Assembly (NCBI GenBank): GCA_030705665.1
Contig: JAUZQA010000200.1
Location: 1 to 7,447, forward strand
Source of the DNA: Bacillota bacterium
GTDB lineage: Bacteria; Bacillota; Bacilli; Bacillales_B; DSM-18226
DNA: 7,447 bases
Reading direction: 5' to 3'
Of the stretch, positions 1 to 6,831 are shown one piece after another. Positions within the stretch are counted from its first letter, which is position 1. Each line of letters opens with the position of its first letter. The notes beneath the pieces were generated by a model that did not search any database, was not told the origin of the DNA, and worked only from the letters and a program-made list of their open reading frames with translations. Position numbers and translations under genes: made by a program.

Positions 1-29
1 ATACGGGATGTGCTTGGGGCCTTATTCAT
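1..29 (-). CDS. Start of a protein-coding gene cut by the window edge
   Basis: Only the first nine codons and part of a tenth are present, reading Met-Asn-Lys-Ala-Pro-Ser-Thr-Ser-Arg. The ATG at 29-27 is preceded by a purine-rich GGGAGGG at 37-43 with a 7-nt spacer, which is a very good Bacillus-type ribosome binding site. That is why I believe the start is real. The gene follows nnr on the same strand with about 50 nt between stop and start and no T-rich terminator between them, so cotranscription with nnr is likely. In some Bacillaceae a LolA-like lipoprotein gene follows nnr, but these residues are not hydrophobic and do not look like a signal peptide. I do not assign a function. Confidence 0.6.
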
Positions 30-79
30 TCCACTTCCCTCCCTTTTTCTTTGAGAAGTAGAACGATTAGCTCTTATTC

Positions 80-1633
80 TCAACCTCCATGTTTACATAA
101 TAATTCCTTCACCCCATCAATAATATCCAATGGTGCTACCCCGTAATGTGATAGAGTTTTTGCTTTTTCTTCACCTGCTCTTGCATGCAAATAACTGGCC
201 GATATTAGTGCAGCTAACGGAGTTGCACCCTGCGCAAGGAATGATGCCGTCAAACCTGTCAGTACATCGCCGCTTCCCCCTTTGCCTAACGCATCATGGC
301 CATATGGATTGATGTAAATCTCTCCATCGGGAGTCGCAATAATCGAGCGATGCCCTTTCAAAAGCAAATACACATGATAATTTTTTGCAAAAGTACTTGC
401 GATTTCAAGACGATTCTCTTCAACGTCCTTAACTGTTTCATTTAACAATCTGGCCATTTCACCAGGATGTGGAGTGAAAATAACATTCCCCTGATACTGG
501 TGCACTAAATCCAAATTGTTACGCAGTAAAAAGAGCGCATCTGCATCAACAACAACGGATTGATCGGTAAGCCTCGTAAATAAAGATTTCAGCAACTCTT
601 CTCCATCAGGAAATCGGCCCATTCCAGGACCAACGGCGACACAGTCAAATTGGGCAAGCTGTGAATGAATTTTATTAATTGCCTCTGCTCCAAAATATCC
701 GTCTTCTTCTGGTAATGGCATATACAGCGATTCTGGATTTTGCGCTGCAGCCATCGGATAAATCCCCTCAGGAATTCCCAAGGTTACCAAGCCTGCCCCT
801 GCATATACAGCAGCTTTTGCGGCAAAAATAGGAGCCCCGACAAAATTACGCGATCCTCCCAAGATAAGAGCATGTCCAAAAGTTCCCTTATGACCGTGCT
901 TAGGTCTGACCGGAATGGAGGCATTCCCGAGTTTTTCCGTAATCAACTTAGGCAAATTTAGTCCTAAGTTAGCGGCAATGGATGTCGGCACCGAAATATC
1001 AACAGCTTTCCATTCCCCAACGTATTTAGGACCATCCTGCAAGAAAAAGCCTTTTTTTGGAAAAACAAAGGTAATGGTCCTGTCCGCAATGACAGCACAA
1101 CCCTGAACTTTTCCGGTATCACTGCTTACCCCTGAAGGGATATCGACAGAGATGATTGTTTTCTTCCCGGCAAATTCATTTATTAGTGAAATTACTTTAC
1201 GAAAAGGATCTCTTACGGGGCCATTAACGCCGGTTCCCAAAATGGCATCGACAATGATATCCCCACGGTTAATTTCATCCCTAAGTGCCTCTAGTGTATT
1301 TTCGTGAAGATAGAAAATCGGCAATTTCCGATTTATGTACACATCGAAATGGACCTTTGCATCTCCCTTAATTCGAACAGGGTCCACCAATAAACAAAGA
1401 AGCGGCTCGAGTCCCAAATCATTCAGTCTGCGGGCTATCACAAACCCGTCACCACCGTTATTTCCTCCGCCGGCAATGACGACAATTCGCGGGTTTTTAC
1501 ATGATGAAGGTGCAAGGATTTCATCAACCACTTTCGCTCCCGCATTTTCCATCAAGACAATTCCGGGTAAACCAAGCTTTTCCATCGTAAACTGATCCAT
1601 TTTTTGCATTTCCTTCTGACCTGCAGCAAACAA
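80..1633 (-). CDS. nnr: Bifunctional NAD(P)H-hydrate epimerase / ADP-dependent NAD(P)H-hydrate dehydratase
   Basis: This cytoplasmic metabolite-repair enzyme works on hydrated, inactive NADH and NADPH. The N-terminal YjeF_N domain (about residues 1-220) interconverts the R and S hydrates. The C-terminal ribokinase-like YjeF_C domain (about 235-515) dehydrates the S form, using ADP in bacteria. Visible motifs are the glycine-rich GGGNNGGDGF at 55-64, DAILGTG with Asp129, SVDIPSG with Asp164, then KGTFGHALILGGS near 249-261, AVGPGMG near 333-339, TPHPGE near 387-392 and GKGGSGDVLTG at 450-460. Asp456 of the last motif is the expected catalytic base. The 517 residues fit the fused two-domain form; B. 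subtilis is known to have separate proteins. The start is a TTG, chosen because AAGGAGG lies 7 nt upstream and because the family N-terminus (EMQKMDQFT) begins right after it. No lesion is seen. Confidence 0.95.
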   Translation of the reverse strand: MFAAGQKEMQKMDQFTMEKLGLPGIVLMENAGAKVVDEILAPSSCKNPRIVVIAGGGNNGGDGFVIARRLNDLGLEPLLCLLVDPVRIKGDAKVHFDVYINRKLPIFYLHENTLEALRDEINRGDIIVDAILGTGVNGPVRDPFRKVISLINEFAGKKTIISVDIPSGVSSDTGKVQGCAVIADRTITFVFPKKGFFLQDGPKYVGEWKAVDISVPTSIAANLGLNLPKLITEKLGNASIPVRPKHGHKGTFGHALILGGSRNFVGAPIFAAKAAVYAGAGLVTLGIPEGIYPMAAAQNPESLYMPLPEEDGYFGAEAINKIHSQLAQFDCVAVGPGMGRFPDGEELLKSLFTRLTDQSVVVDADALFLLRNNLDLVHQYQGNVIFTPHPGEMARLLNETVKDVEENRLEIASTFAKNYHVYLLLKGHRSIIATPDGEIYINPYGHDALGKGGSGDVLTGLTASFLAQGATPLAALISASYLHARAGEEKAKTLSHYGVAPLDIIDGVKELLCKHGG

Positions 1634-1640
1634 CTTAACC

Positions 1641-1647
1641 CCTCCTT
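1641..1647 (-). promoter_or_regulatory. Ribosome binding site that fixes the TTG start of nnr
   Basis: On the minus strand this reads AAGGAGG, a complete match to the anti-Shine-Dalgarno sequence, with a 7-nt spacer to the TTG at 1633-1631. The first in-frame ATG codons (Met9 and Met12) have no such site and would cut into the conserved EM-x3-D motif at the start of the YjeF_N domain. Confidence 0.85.
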
Positions 1648-1663
1648 ATCAGACCTTTCTTCC

Positions 1664-1725
1664 ATTATACATCTTTCGTATCGACGTTTCTCTTGCCTTT
1701 GTATAAGCTATGAAAAAGTTGTCAA
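1664..1725 (-). promoter_or_regulatory. Candidate sigma-A promoters for nnr
   Basis: Two candidates are visible on the minus strand. A perfect TATAAT lies at 1664-1669, about 30 nt before the TTG start, but the matching -35 position is poor (GAGAAA at 17 nt spacing). Further upstream a perfect TTGACA lies at 1720-1725, with TACAAA at 1698-1703 and 16 nt spacing. Either or both could drive nnr. The call rests on consensus matches only. Confidence 0.4.
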
Positions 1726-1746
1726 TGCTTTAACTATATAGATAGT
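1719..1746 (+). promoter_or_regulatory. Weak candidate promoter for the 60-residue protein gene
   Basis: TTGTCA at 1719-1724 and GATAGT at 1741-1746 are 16 nt apart. Transcription would begin a few bases before the GGAGGAG ribosome binding site at 1757-1763. The -35 box overlaps, on the opposite strand, the TTGACA that may serve nnr, because TTGTCAA is nearly its own reverse complement. The match is modest. Confidence 0.25.
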
Positions 1747-1770
1747 TTGGGAGAGTGGAGGAGTTTTCTT

Positions 1771-1953
1771 ATGAGTAAAAATAAAGATGAATTGAACAAG
1801 ACAATTGCAGTGAAGAAGATGGATTTAGTGGAATGTGAGCAAGAACTTTACAGCCGCTATTATCCTACTATTGTAAGAATGGCCATGATGAATTACATTG
1901 AAATTCTACAACAGCAACTATCAACTTATGAAGATGAGCTTATTAACCTCTAG
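1771..1953 (+). CDS. Small protein of unknown function (60 residues)
   Basis: I do not recognise this protein. The ATG at 1771 follows GGAGGAG at 1757-1763 with a 7-nt spacer, which is excellent. An upstream in-frame TTG at 1747 would add eight residues but lies before that site, so I reject it. The product is charged and probably all-helical, with Lys- and Glu-rich ends, a central segment around YYPTIVRMAMMNYIE, and no signal peptide or clear membrane span. The spacing of Leu, Ile and Met would suit a short coiled coil or a helical hairpin. It is encoded divergently from nnr and convergently to the amidohydrolase, so it is probably a single-gene transcript. It lacks the Spo0E-type SQELD motif. 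That it is a gene is well supported by its start signal; its function is unknown. Confidence 0.7.
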   Translation: MSKNKDELNKTIAVKKMDLVECEQELYSRYYPTIVRMAMMNYIEILQQQLSTYEDELINL

Positions 1954-1985
1954 ATATGGTTTGAGTTTGATTATAAAAGGCATTT

Positions 1986-2008
1986 GGGACGGTTCTAAAA
2001 ACCGTCCC
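1986..2008. terminator. Perfect inverted repeat between convergent genes, possible bidirectional transcript end
   Basis: GGGACGGTT (1986-1994) and AACCGTCCC (2000-2008) form a perfect 9-bp stem with a 5-nt loop. The repeat begins 32 nt after the stop of the plus-strand small gene, and its last base is part of the TAG stop of the minus-strand amidohydrolase. The place suits a shared terminator. However, neither strand has a proper T run right after the stem: the plus strand continues TATTGGATTT and the minus strand AAATGCCTTTTA. It may therefore be a processing or stabilising hairpin, or a dispersed palindromic element. Confidence 0.5.
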
Positions 2009-3597
2009 TATTGGATTTCCCCATCAATAATGGTCATTTCAATTTTCGTTTGCAAAAGTTCATCCGGGTCCTTCATCGCTAATAGATTGTCTGAAAAAAC
2101 CGTCATGTCTGCCAGCTTACCTCTGCTTAGCGTACCCTTTATATGCTCTTCGTTTGTTGCTTGAGCACCACCAATGGTAAACAATTTTAGTGCTTCAAAC
2201 ATCGCCAATTTTTCTTTTTCATTCCAGCCTTTATGCGTTTGGCCAGGGGATTTTCGGGTGACTGCCGCATGAATACCCAATAAAGGGTCAACTGGTTCAA
2301 CTGGGGCATCTGACCCGCCGGCACACAACACACCAGATGATAAAAGGGTTTTCCATGCGTATAAATCCTGTTCCCGCTTCGCTCCTATTCTCTCCATTAC
2401 CCAAGGATAATCACTAACCACAAATCGTGGCTGAATGTCAGCAATCCTGTTAGGGACTGCCAAACGGGAAAGCAATTCCGTTCGGATCATTGACGTATGA
2501 ACGAGACGGTCGCGATAGTTCACGCTTGGAAATTGATCAAGAATATCCAGCACATTCTCTAAGGCTTGATCTCCAATTGTGTGGATTGCGACAGCCATTC
2601 CTGCCTCTCTTACCTCTTTTACCATTTCATAGAGTTCCTCTTGTGTCTGCATTGCTTCACCAAATTGGTCAGGCTGGTCATGATAGGGCTCAGAAAGTAA
2701 TGCAGTTCTTCTTCCGAATGCTCCATCGGCAAAAAGCTTTACCGCCCCAATTTGTAGTTTTTCGTTGCCAAAGCCCGTAACCAGTCCAGTTTCTATCATT
2801 CTTTTTAGAAAATAATAATCAATAAGCAAATTACAGCGCAATCCATTTTGTTCTTTATTGATTAATTCGTCATATAGCTTATACGTTTGTTCAAGGCCGC
2901 CTAGGTACGCTGGATCATTAGTGTGTATATTTGTTAAACCTTTTTTCACGGCAAATCTCATTGCGGCTTTCAAACCGCTTTTTAATTCTTCATAAGTTTT
3001 TTCAGGTATGTGATCAGTAATAAGCTCGGAAGCAGATTCCAGCACCATTCCTGTTGGTTTCTTGGAACTCGGATCAAGAACAACAGTGCCTCCCTTCGGA
3101 ACTGGGTTACCAGGTTGGAAGCCTGACATTTCCAACGCTTTGCTGTTTACTAAAAAAGCATGGTGGCAAATTCGTTTTAGATATATAGGGCAATGCGGGG
3201 CAACATGATCCAACTCATCAATGCTTGGAATAGACCCGTCTTCAAAAAGATTTTCATCCCAGCCCATTCCAATCATCCATTGCCCGGGTGCCATTGTATT
3301 CGCTCTTTCTTTGATTCTTTCAAGCATTTCTTTTTTTGAGGTAACTCCCGTTAAATCCAAGTCCAAGAAATGAAAGGCAATACCTGAAAGGTGCAGGTGA
3401 CTGTCCATTAATCCGGGAGTGGCCATTTTTCCGTTTAAATCAATGATTGTTGAATCGGCTCTTCCCCAATGAAGAGCCATATCGTGATGTGAACCCAAGT
3501 CGATGATCTTTCCATCTTCCACGACGACTGATTCAACGATCGGGTGGATGTCATCAAGTGTATATATGATTCCATTTGTATAGATTGTTTTTGGCAA
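2008..3597 (-). CDS. Metal-dependent amidohydrolase, YtcJ-like (Amidohydro_3 family)
   Basis: This is a probable cytoplasmic zinc hydrolase of the amidohydrolase superfamily. Counted from the TTG start, the 529-residue protein shows the flanking beta-sandwich segment (TNGIIYTLDD near the N-terminus) and the metal-binding HLH at His67 and His69 after PGLMDS. It also has a candidate metal-bridging Lys287 (AVKLFADGAFG), His339 in AIHTIGD, His367 in VHTS and Asp430 in GGSDAP. The C-terminus (GTLSRGKLADMTVF) closes the sandwich, as is usual for the family. The length is typical of the YtcJ/AepA-like group, whose true substrates are mostly unknown, so I give no reaction beyond hydrolysis of a C-N bond. 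Start: a TTG with AAGGGGAG 6 nt upstream. Upstream in-frame starts at 3681 and 3669 lack such a site and lie before the likely promoter. It follows rocD by 191 nt; a metabolic link to ornithine is only a guess. Confidence 0.88.
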   Translation of the reverse strand: MPKTIYTNGIIYTLDDIHPIVESVVVEDGKIIDLGSHHDMALHWGRADSTIIDLNGKMATPGLMDSHLHLSGIAFHFLDLDLTGVTSKKEMLERIKERANTMAPGQWMIGMGWDENLFEDGSIPSIDELDHVAPHCPIYLKRICHHAFLVNSKALEMSGFQPGNPVPKGGTVVLDPSSKKPTGMVLESASELITDHIPEKTYEELKSGLKAAMRFAVKKGLTNIHTNDPAYLGGLEQTYKLYDELINKEQNGLRCNLLIDYYFLKRMIETGLVTGFGNEKLQIGAVKLFADGAFGRRTALLSEPYHDQPDQFGEAMQTQEELYEMVKEVREAGMAVAIHTIGDQALENVLDILDQFPSVNYRDRLVHTSMIRTELLSRLAVPNRIADIQPRFVVSDYPWVMERIGAKREQDLYAWKTLLSSGVLCAGGSDAPVEPVDPLLGIHAAVTRKSPGQTHKGWNEKEKLAMFEALKLFTIGGAQATNEEHIKGTLSRGKLADMTVFSDNLLAMKDPDELLQTKIEMTIIDGEIQ

Positions 3598-3603
3598 GAT
3601 GGT

Positions 3604-3611
3604 CTCCCCTT
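3604..3611 (-). promoter_or_regulatory. Ribosome binding site that fixes the TTG start of the amidohydrolase
   Basis: On the minus strand this reads AAGGGGAG, with a 6-nt spacer to the TTG at 3597-3595. It sets the start 28 codons inside the longest open frame. The protein then begins Met-Pro-Lys-Thr-Ile-Tyr, directly at the family's first beta strand. Confidence 0.75.
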
Positions 3612-3655
3612 TTTTAAAAGCTTTCGTCAACAATGAAGCATCTTTTTGATAAACT

Positions 3656-3664
3656 ATTATACCA
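3656..3664 (-). promoter_or_regulatory. Extended -10 promoter for the amidohydrolase gene
   Basis: The minus strand reads TGGTATAAT, that is TG-N-TATAAT with a perfect -10 box. No good -35 hexamer is seen at 16-18 nt, as is common for extended -10 promoters. Transcription would start near 3649, leaving a leader of about 50 nt before the TTG at 3597. Its place agrees with that start and argues against the longer reading frame. Confidence 0.5.
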
Positions 3665-3788
3665 CTCATATATGTTTCCAAAACTTGAGCCTAATCAATT
3701 CTTCCTGGATCGATTGCATGGCAAATCAATATTCGAGGTGAAAAATTTTCTATTTAAAAAAATACACTCATCCTGCATCACATTATTT

Positions 3789-4994
3789 TTAATACTTTGA
3801 TAATACTTTTTTTATCCGCTCTAATGCCCAATCAATTTCATCTTTCTTTATTATTAGAGGTGGTGCAAATCTAATCACAAGATCATGAGTTTCCTTACAT
3901 AATAAACCTTCCTCTTTTAGTTTCTCACAATAAGGTCTTGCTGGTTCAGTCAGCTCAACCCCGATAAACAAACCTTTACCTCTAATTTCTTTAATGACAG
4001 GATTTTCGATCGTTTTTAATTCGGCAATAAAGTATTTACCTAATTCCAGTGATCTTTGTGCAAGGTTTTCTTCCTCAATTACCTCCAGTGCAGCAAGGGA
4101 AACGGCACAAGCAAGCGGATTGCCGCCAAATGTTGATCCATGTGAACCTGGATTAAAGACACCAAGAATAGCAGAACTTGCTGCAACACAGGAAATTGGC
4201 AGCACTCCGCCGCCAAGGGCTTTTCCTAAAATATAGACATCGGGAGTCACATCTTCCCAATCACTGGCAAACATTTTTCCAGTACGGGCAAGGCCTGTTT
4301 GAATTTCATCCGCAATAAACAATACATTATTTTCTTTACATAAATCGGAGGCCGCCTTTAAGAATCCATGCGGCGGAATCACAATTCCCGCCTCACCTTG
4401 AATTGGCTCAACTAAAAATGCGGCTGTATTCGGTGTAATCGCGGCTTTTAATGCTTCAATGTCACCGTATGGAACTAATATAATTCCTGGTAAAAGCGGA
4501 CCAAAGCCCCGTTTGTACTCTGGATCAGAAGATAAGGAGACAGCTCCCAAAGTACGGCCGTGGAAATTTCCTACACAAGCAATAATTTCTGCTTGGTTTT
4601 CAGGAATTCCTTTTATATCATATCCCCAGCGTCTTGCTGCTTTAAGAGCGGTTTCAACCGCTTCCGCTCCTGTGTTCATTGGCAGAACCATATTTTTATT
4701 GGTTAATTGACAGATTTTTTCATACCAAAAACCTAGTTGATCGTTGTGGAAAGCCCTTGATGTTAATGTTACTTTATCCGCTTGGTCTTTTAAGGCTTGA
4801 ATGATTTTTGGATGGCGATGCCCTTGGTTTAATGCAGAGTAGGAGCTAAGCATATCCATATATCGATTTCCTTCGGGATTTTCTACCCAAACTCCCTCTG
4901 CTTTAGAGATTACGATTGGCAGCGGGTGATAGTTATGTGCCCCAAACTTGTCTGTTTTTTCAATAATATCCGTTGAATCCGCCTTTTTTTCCAT
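3789..4994 (-). CDS. rocD: Ornithine aminotransferase (ornithine--oxo-acid transaminase)
   Basis: RocD is a PLP-dependent class III aminotransferase that moves the delta-amino group of ornithine to 2-oxoglutarate. It yields glutamate and glutamate-5-semialdehyde, which cyclises to pyrroline-5-carboxylate. The 401 residues equal my recollection of B. subtilis RocD, and long stretches look nearly identical, such as [28 protein letters not shown] and [18 protein letters not shown]-site motifs are present: NTGAEAVE at 107-114, NFHGRT at 143-148, the cofactor Asp229 in ADEIQTG and the Schiff-base Lys258 in LGKALGGG. The start is the ATG at 4994 behind AAGGGGA (5005-5011). The open frame continues 24 codons upstream, but that part runs through the hairpin and looks unlike protein. 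The gene follows rocA by 68 nt and very likely shares its transcript. I see no convincing terminator after its stop. Confidence 0.97.
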   Translation of the reverse strand: MEKKADSTDIIEKTDKFGAHNYHPLPIVISKAEGVWVENPEGNRYMDMLSSYSALNQGHRHPKIIQALKDQADKVTLTSRAFHNDQLGFWYEKICQLTNKNMVLPMNTGAEAVETALKAARRWGYDIKGIPENQAEIIACVGNFHGRTLGAVSLSSDPEYKRGFGPLLPGIILVPYGDIEALKAAITPNTAAFLVEPIQGEAGIVIPPHGFLKAASDLCKENNVLFIADEIQTGLARTGKMFASDWEDVTPDVYILGKALGGGVLPISCVAASSAILGVFNPGSHGSTFGGNPLACAVSLAALEVIEEENLAQRSLELGKYFIAELKTIENPVIKEIRGKGLFIGVELTEPARPYCEKLKEEGLLCKETHDLVIRFAPPLIIKKDEIDWALERIKKVLSKY

Positions 4995-5021
4995 CTTTTT
5001 ATAATCCCCTTTTTTAAGATT

Positions 5022-5058
5022 CCCAAAGGATAGAGGGATCGCCCCTCCATCCTTTGGA
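5022..5058 (-). promoter_or_regulatory. Long intercistronic hairpin between rocA and rocD
   Basis: Plus-strand arms CCAAAGGATAGAGGG (5023-5037) and CCCTCCATCCTTTGG (5043-5057) are inverted repeats with a 5-nt loop. In plus-strand RNA one position is an A-C mismatch. In the minus-strand rocA-rocD mRNA it becomes a G-U wobble, and one further G-U pair (5058 with 5022) extends the stem to 16 pairs. The hairpin starts 4 nt after the rocA stop codon and ends about 10 nt before the rocD ribosome binding site. No T run follows it on the minus strand, so it does not look like a simple terminator. A role in mRNA processing, in protecting the rocA 3' end or in modulating rocD translation is an inference. 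Confidence 0.75.
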
Positions 5059-5062
5059 TGTC

Positions 5063-6604
5063 TCAAAGCTTTTCAGATGTTGATTTTGCCTGCATATGCA
5101 GAACTAAGTAATCGGGGCCGCCAGCTTTTGAATCAGTACCAGACATATTAAACCCGCCAAACGGCTGATGCCCGACAACAGCACCTGTGCATTTTGTGTT
5201 GAAATAGAGGTTTCCAACATGGAACTCTTCACGTGCCCGTTCGATATGTTCTCGATTTTTAGAAAGGAATGCACCTGTTAAACCATATTCTGTGTTATTA
5301 GCAATTTCCATCAAGTGGTCAAAATCACGCGCTTTACAGAAAGCTACAACAGGTCCAAAAATTTCTTCCTGCATTAAATGTGCTTTTTCAGCTAAATCGG
5401 CTAAAATAGTTGGCTGGATGAAGTAGCCTTTCGAATTATCACCTTCACCGCCAGTCATCAATCGTCCTTCCTGCTTTCCAATTTCAATGTAGTTCATTAT
5501 TTTATTGAATGATCTTCCATCAATAACAGGTCCCATGTATAAGCCATCGACCGGGTCGCCAACTGTTAAAGTTTTTGTTAGTGCTACAGCTTTTTCCAGG
5601 ACTTCATCATAAATATCCTGATGGATAACCGCACGCGAACCTGCAGAACATTTTTGGCCGGCGAATCCAAAGGCGGAATATACAATGCTTTGAACCGCTA
5701 AATCGATATCTGCATCTTTATCCACAACAACGGTGTCCTTTCCGCCCATTTCTGCAATTACACGTTTGAGCCATTTTTGCCCTGGGTGTACTTTAGCAGC
5801 CCGTTCATAAATACGGCAGCCAACTTCACGCGATCCTGTGAATGAAACAAACCGAGTCTTTGGATGATCTACAAGATAATCACCAATTTCGGCACCGCTG
5901 CCCGGCACAAAGTTTAAGACTCCTTTTGGAAGTCCTGCTTCTTCCATTAACTCTACAAACTTTGCGGCAATGATTGGTGTCGTATTTGCTGGTTTAAGCA
6001 GAACGGTGTTTCCAGTTACAATAGCCGCAACCGTTGTTCCGGCCATAATCGCTAATGGGAAGTTAAATGGTGAAATAATAATTCCAACTCCCAGTGGAAT
6101 ATAGGCATATTGATTGAATTCACCTTCGCGGTTAACGACAGGAAATCCATCTTTAAGACGCAGCATTTGCCGGCCATAATATTCTAAGAAATCAGTTGCC
6201 TCTGCAGTATCTGCATCGGCTTCAACCCATGGCTTTCCAGCTTCTTTAACCATCCAAGCAGAAAATTCATGTTTACGGCGTTTTAAAATCGCAGCAGCCT
6301 TAAATAAAATGTTGGCACGATGTTCTGGGCGCCATTTTTTCCATGTTTCAAATGTCGTTAATGCGGCTTGCATCGCCTTTTCAGCTAAGTCTTGATCTAC
6401 TTTTGATACTTTTCCGATTATTTCTTTTTTATTTGCTGGATTAGTAGAGATGATTTTTTCTTCGGTGAAAATCTTCTCTCCCCCAATGACAACTGGATAG
6501 TCTTTTCCAAGCTGTGCTTCAACGTATGAGAGTGCTTCATGAAAAGCTAGTTTATTTTTTTCAATATAAAAATCAGTTAATGGTTCTTGTGAATAAGGTT
6601 TCAT
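5063..6604 (-). CDS. rocA: 1-pyrroline-5-carboxylate dehydrogenase (L-glutamate gamma-semialdehyde dehydrogenase)
   Basis: RocA oxidises glutamate-5-semialdehyde, the open form of pyrroline-5-carboxylate, to glutamate with NAD+. It is the last step of arginine, ornithine and proline breakdown. The 513-residue protein is a soluble aldehyde dehydrogenase that closely resembles B. subtilis RocA (about 515 residues). Counted from the chosen ATG, it shows the substrate and oxyanion Asn181 in SPFNFP, the Rossmann SFTGS at 254-258, general base Glu285 in IAEMGGKD, catalytic Cys319 in GQKCSAGSR and EEIFGP at 413-418. The start at 6604 follows a G-rich ribosome binding site, AGGGGGG at 6611-6617. The open frame's 24 extra upstream codons run across the sigma-54 promoter and are not coding. 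It is the first gene of the probable rocA-rocD operon and is likely induced by arginine or ornithine through SigL and a RocR-type activator, which is not in this window. Confidence 0.97.
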   Translation of the reverse strand: MKPYSQEPLTDFYIEKNKLAFHEALSYVEAQLGKDYPVVIGGEKIFTEEKIISTNPANKKEIIGKVSKVDQDLAEKAMQAALTTFETWKKWRPEHRANILFKAAAILKRRKHEFSAWMVKEAGKPWVEADADTAEATDFLEYYGRQMLRLKDGFPVVNREGEFNQYAYIPLGVGIIISPFNFPLAIMAGTTVAAIVTGNTVLLKPANTTPIIAAKFVELMEEAGLPKGVLNFVPGSGAEIGDYLVDHPKTRFVSFTGSREVGCRIYERAAKVHPGQKWLKRVIAEMGGKDTVVVDKDADIDLAVQSIVYSAFGFAGQKCSAGSRAVIHQDIYDEVLEKAVALTKTLTVGDPVDGLYMGPVIDGRSFNKIMNYIEIGKQEGRLMTGGEGDNSKGYFIQPTILADLAEKAHLMQEEIFGPVVAFCKARDFDHLMEIANNTEYGLTGAFLSKNREHIERAREEFHVGNLYFNTKCTGAVVGHQPFGGFNMSGTDSKAGGPDYLVLHMQAKSTSEKL

Positions 6605-6610
6605 CGTTTT

Positions 6611-6617
6611 CCCCCCT
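6611..6617 (-). promoter_or_regulatory. G-run ribosome binding site of rocA
   Basis: The minus strand reads AGGGGGG followed by a 6-nt spacer and the ATG at 6604. The run of six G is unusual beside the AAGGAGG- and AAGGGGA-type sites elsewhere in the window, but it still pairs with the 16S rRNA tail, partly through G-U pairs. It supports the ATG at 6604 over the upstream start of the open frame. Confidence 0.7.
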
Positions 6618-6638
6618 GTTGTTTGGTCACTATATACT

Positions 6639-6656
6639 ATGCAAGTTCTATACCAA
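6639..6656 (-). promoter_or_regulatory. Sigma-54 (SigL) -24/-12 promoter of rocA
   Basis: The minus strand reads TTGGTAT, then AGAAC, then TTGCAT. The invariant GG (6654-6653) and GC (6642-6641) are exactly 10 nt apart, and the -12 half is a full TTGCA match. The -24 half departs from TGGCAC after TGG. The expected start of transcription is near 6629, giving a leader of about 25 nt before the rocA ATG. B. subtilis roc operons are known to use SigL with the activator RocR, so both position and gene fit. Such promoters need an enhancer-bound activator, whose site should lie in the 6660-6830 region. Short imperfect inverted repeats are seen there, but none is clear enough to name. Confidence 0.88.
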
Positions 6657-6755
6657 AAAGTATTTGGAGAAAACAAAGAGGTTTTTTCACCTATCTTTTA
6701 TCAAAAAATTTGGGCCCGTTTCTACACTTAATGCTTTGACTTACAATAATACTCA

Positions 6756-6783
6756 GTTCCATTCTCGTAGAAAAAAGTATGAT
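6756..6783 (+). promoter_or_regulatory. Weak candidate promoter for the 132-residue protein gene
   Basis: TATGAT at 6778-6783 matches the -10 consensus at five of six positions. GTTCCA at 6756-6761 is a poor -35 at 16 nt spacing. A second -10-like TATAGT overlaps at 6783-6788. A good TTGACT at 6736-6741 has no -10 partner at 16-18 nt. The gene is isolated and needs a promoter in this interval, but the exact site is not settled. Confidence 0.25.
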
Positions 6784-6831
6784 ATAGTTAAATTAAAGAA
6801 AAATTTTTTGTTGATGAAAGGTTGTTATAAG

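Noticed and set aside
30..82. Imperfect stem-loop between nnr and the next gene
   Set aside because: It pairs about ten bases with an internal loop and has no T run. It is too weak to call and may be chance.
3598..3681. Upstream starts (TTG at 3681, ATG at 3669) for the amidohydrolase
   Set aside because: Neither has a ribosome binding site, and both lie before the extended -10 box at 3656-3664.
3700..3800. Terminator after rocD
   Set aside because: A T run is present on the minus strand, but the preceding DNA gives only a weak A-T stem with mismatches, so I could not support an intrinsic terminator.
130..4710. Plus-strand open frames of about 60-96 codons inside nnr, the amidohydrolase and rocD
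   Set aside because: They are antisense to well-conserved genes, lack ribosome binding sites and show no recognisable protein features.
4995..5066. 24-codon extension at the N-terminus of RocD
   Set aside because: It overlaps the rocA stop and runs through the intercistronic hairpin. The ATG at 4994 has its own ribosome binding site and gives the length expected for RocD.
6605..6676. 24-codon extension at the N-terminus of RocA
   Set aside because: It covers the -24/-12 promoter and the G-rich ribosome binding site. The ATG at 6604 matches the family start.
6514..6831. Plus-strand N-terminal extension of the 132-residue protein to 238 residues
   Set aside because: It runs antisense into the rocA coding start and over the sigma-54 promoter, has no ribosome binding site, and its residues look like translated non-coding AT-rich DNA.
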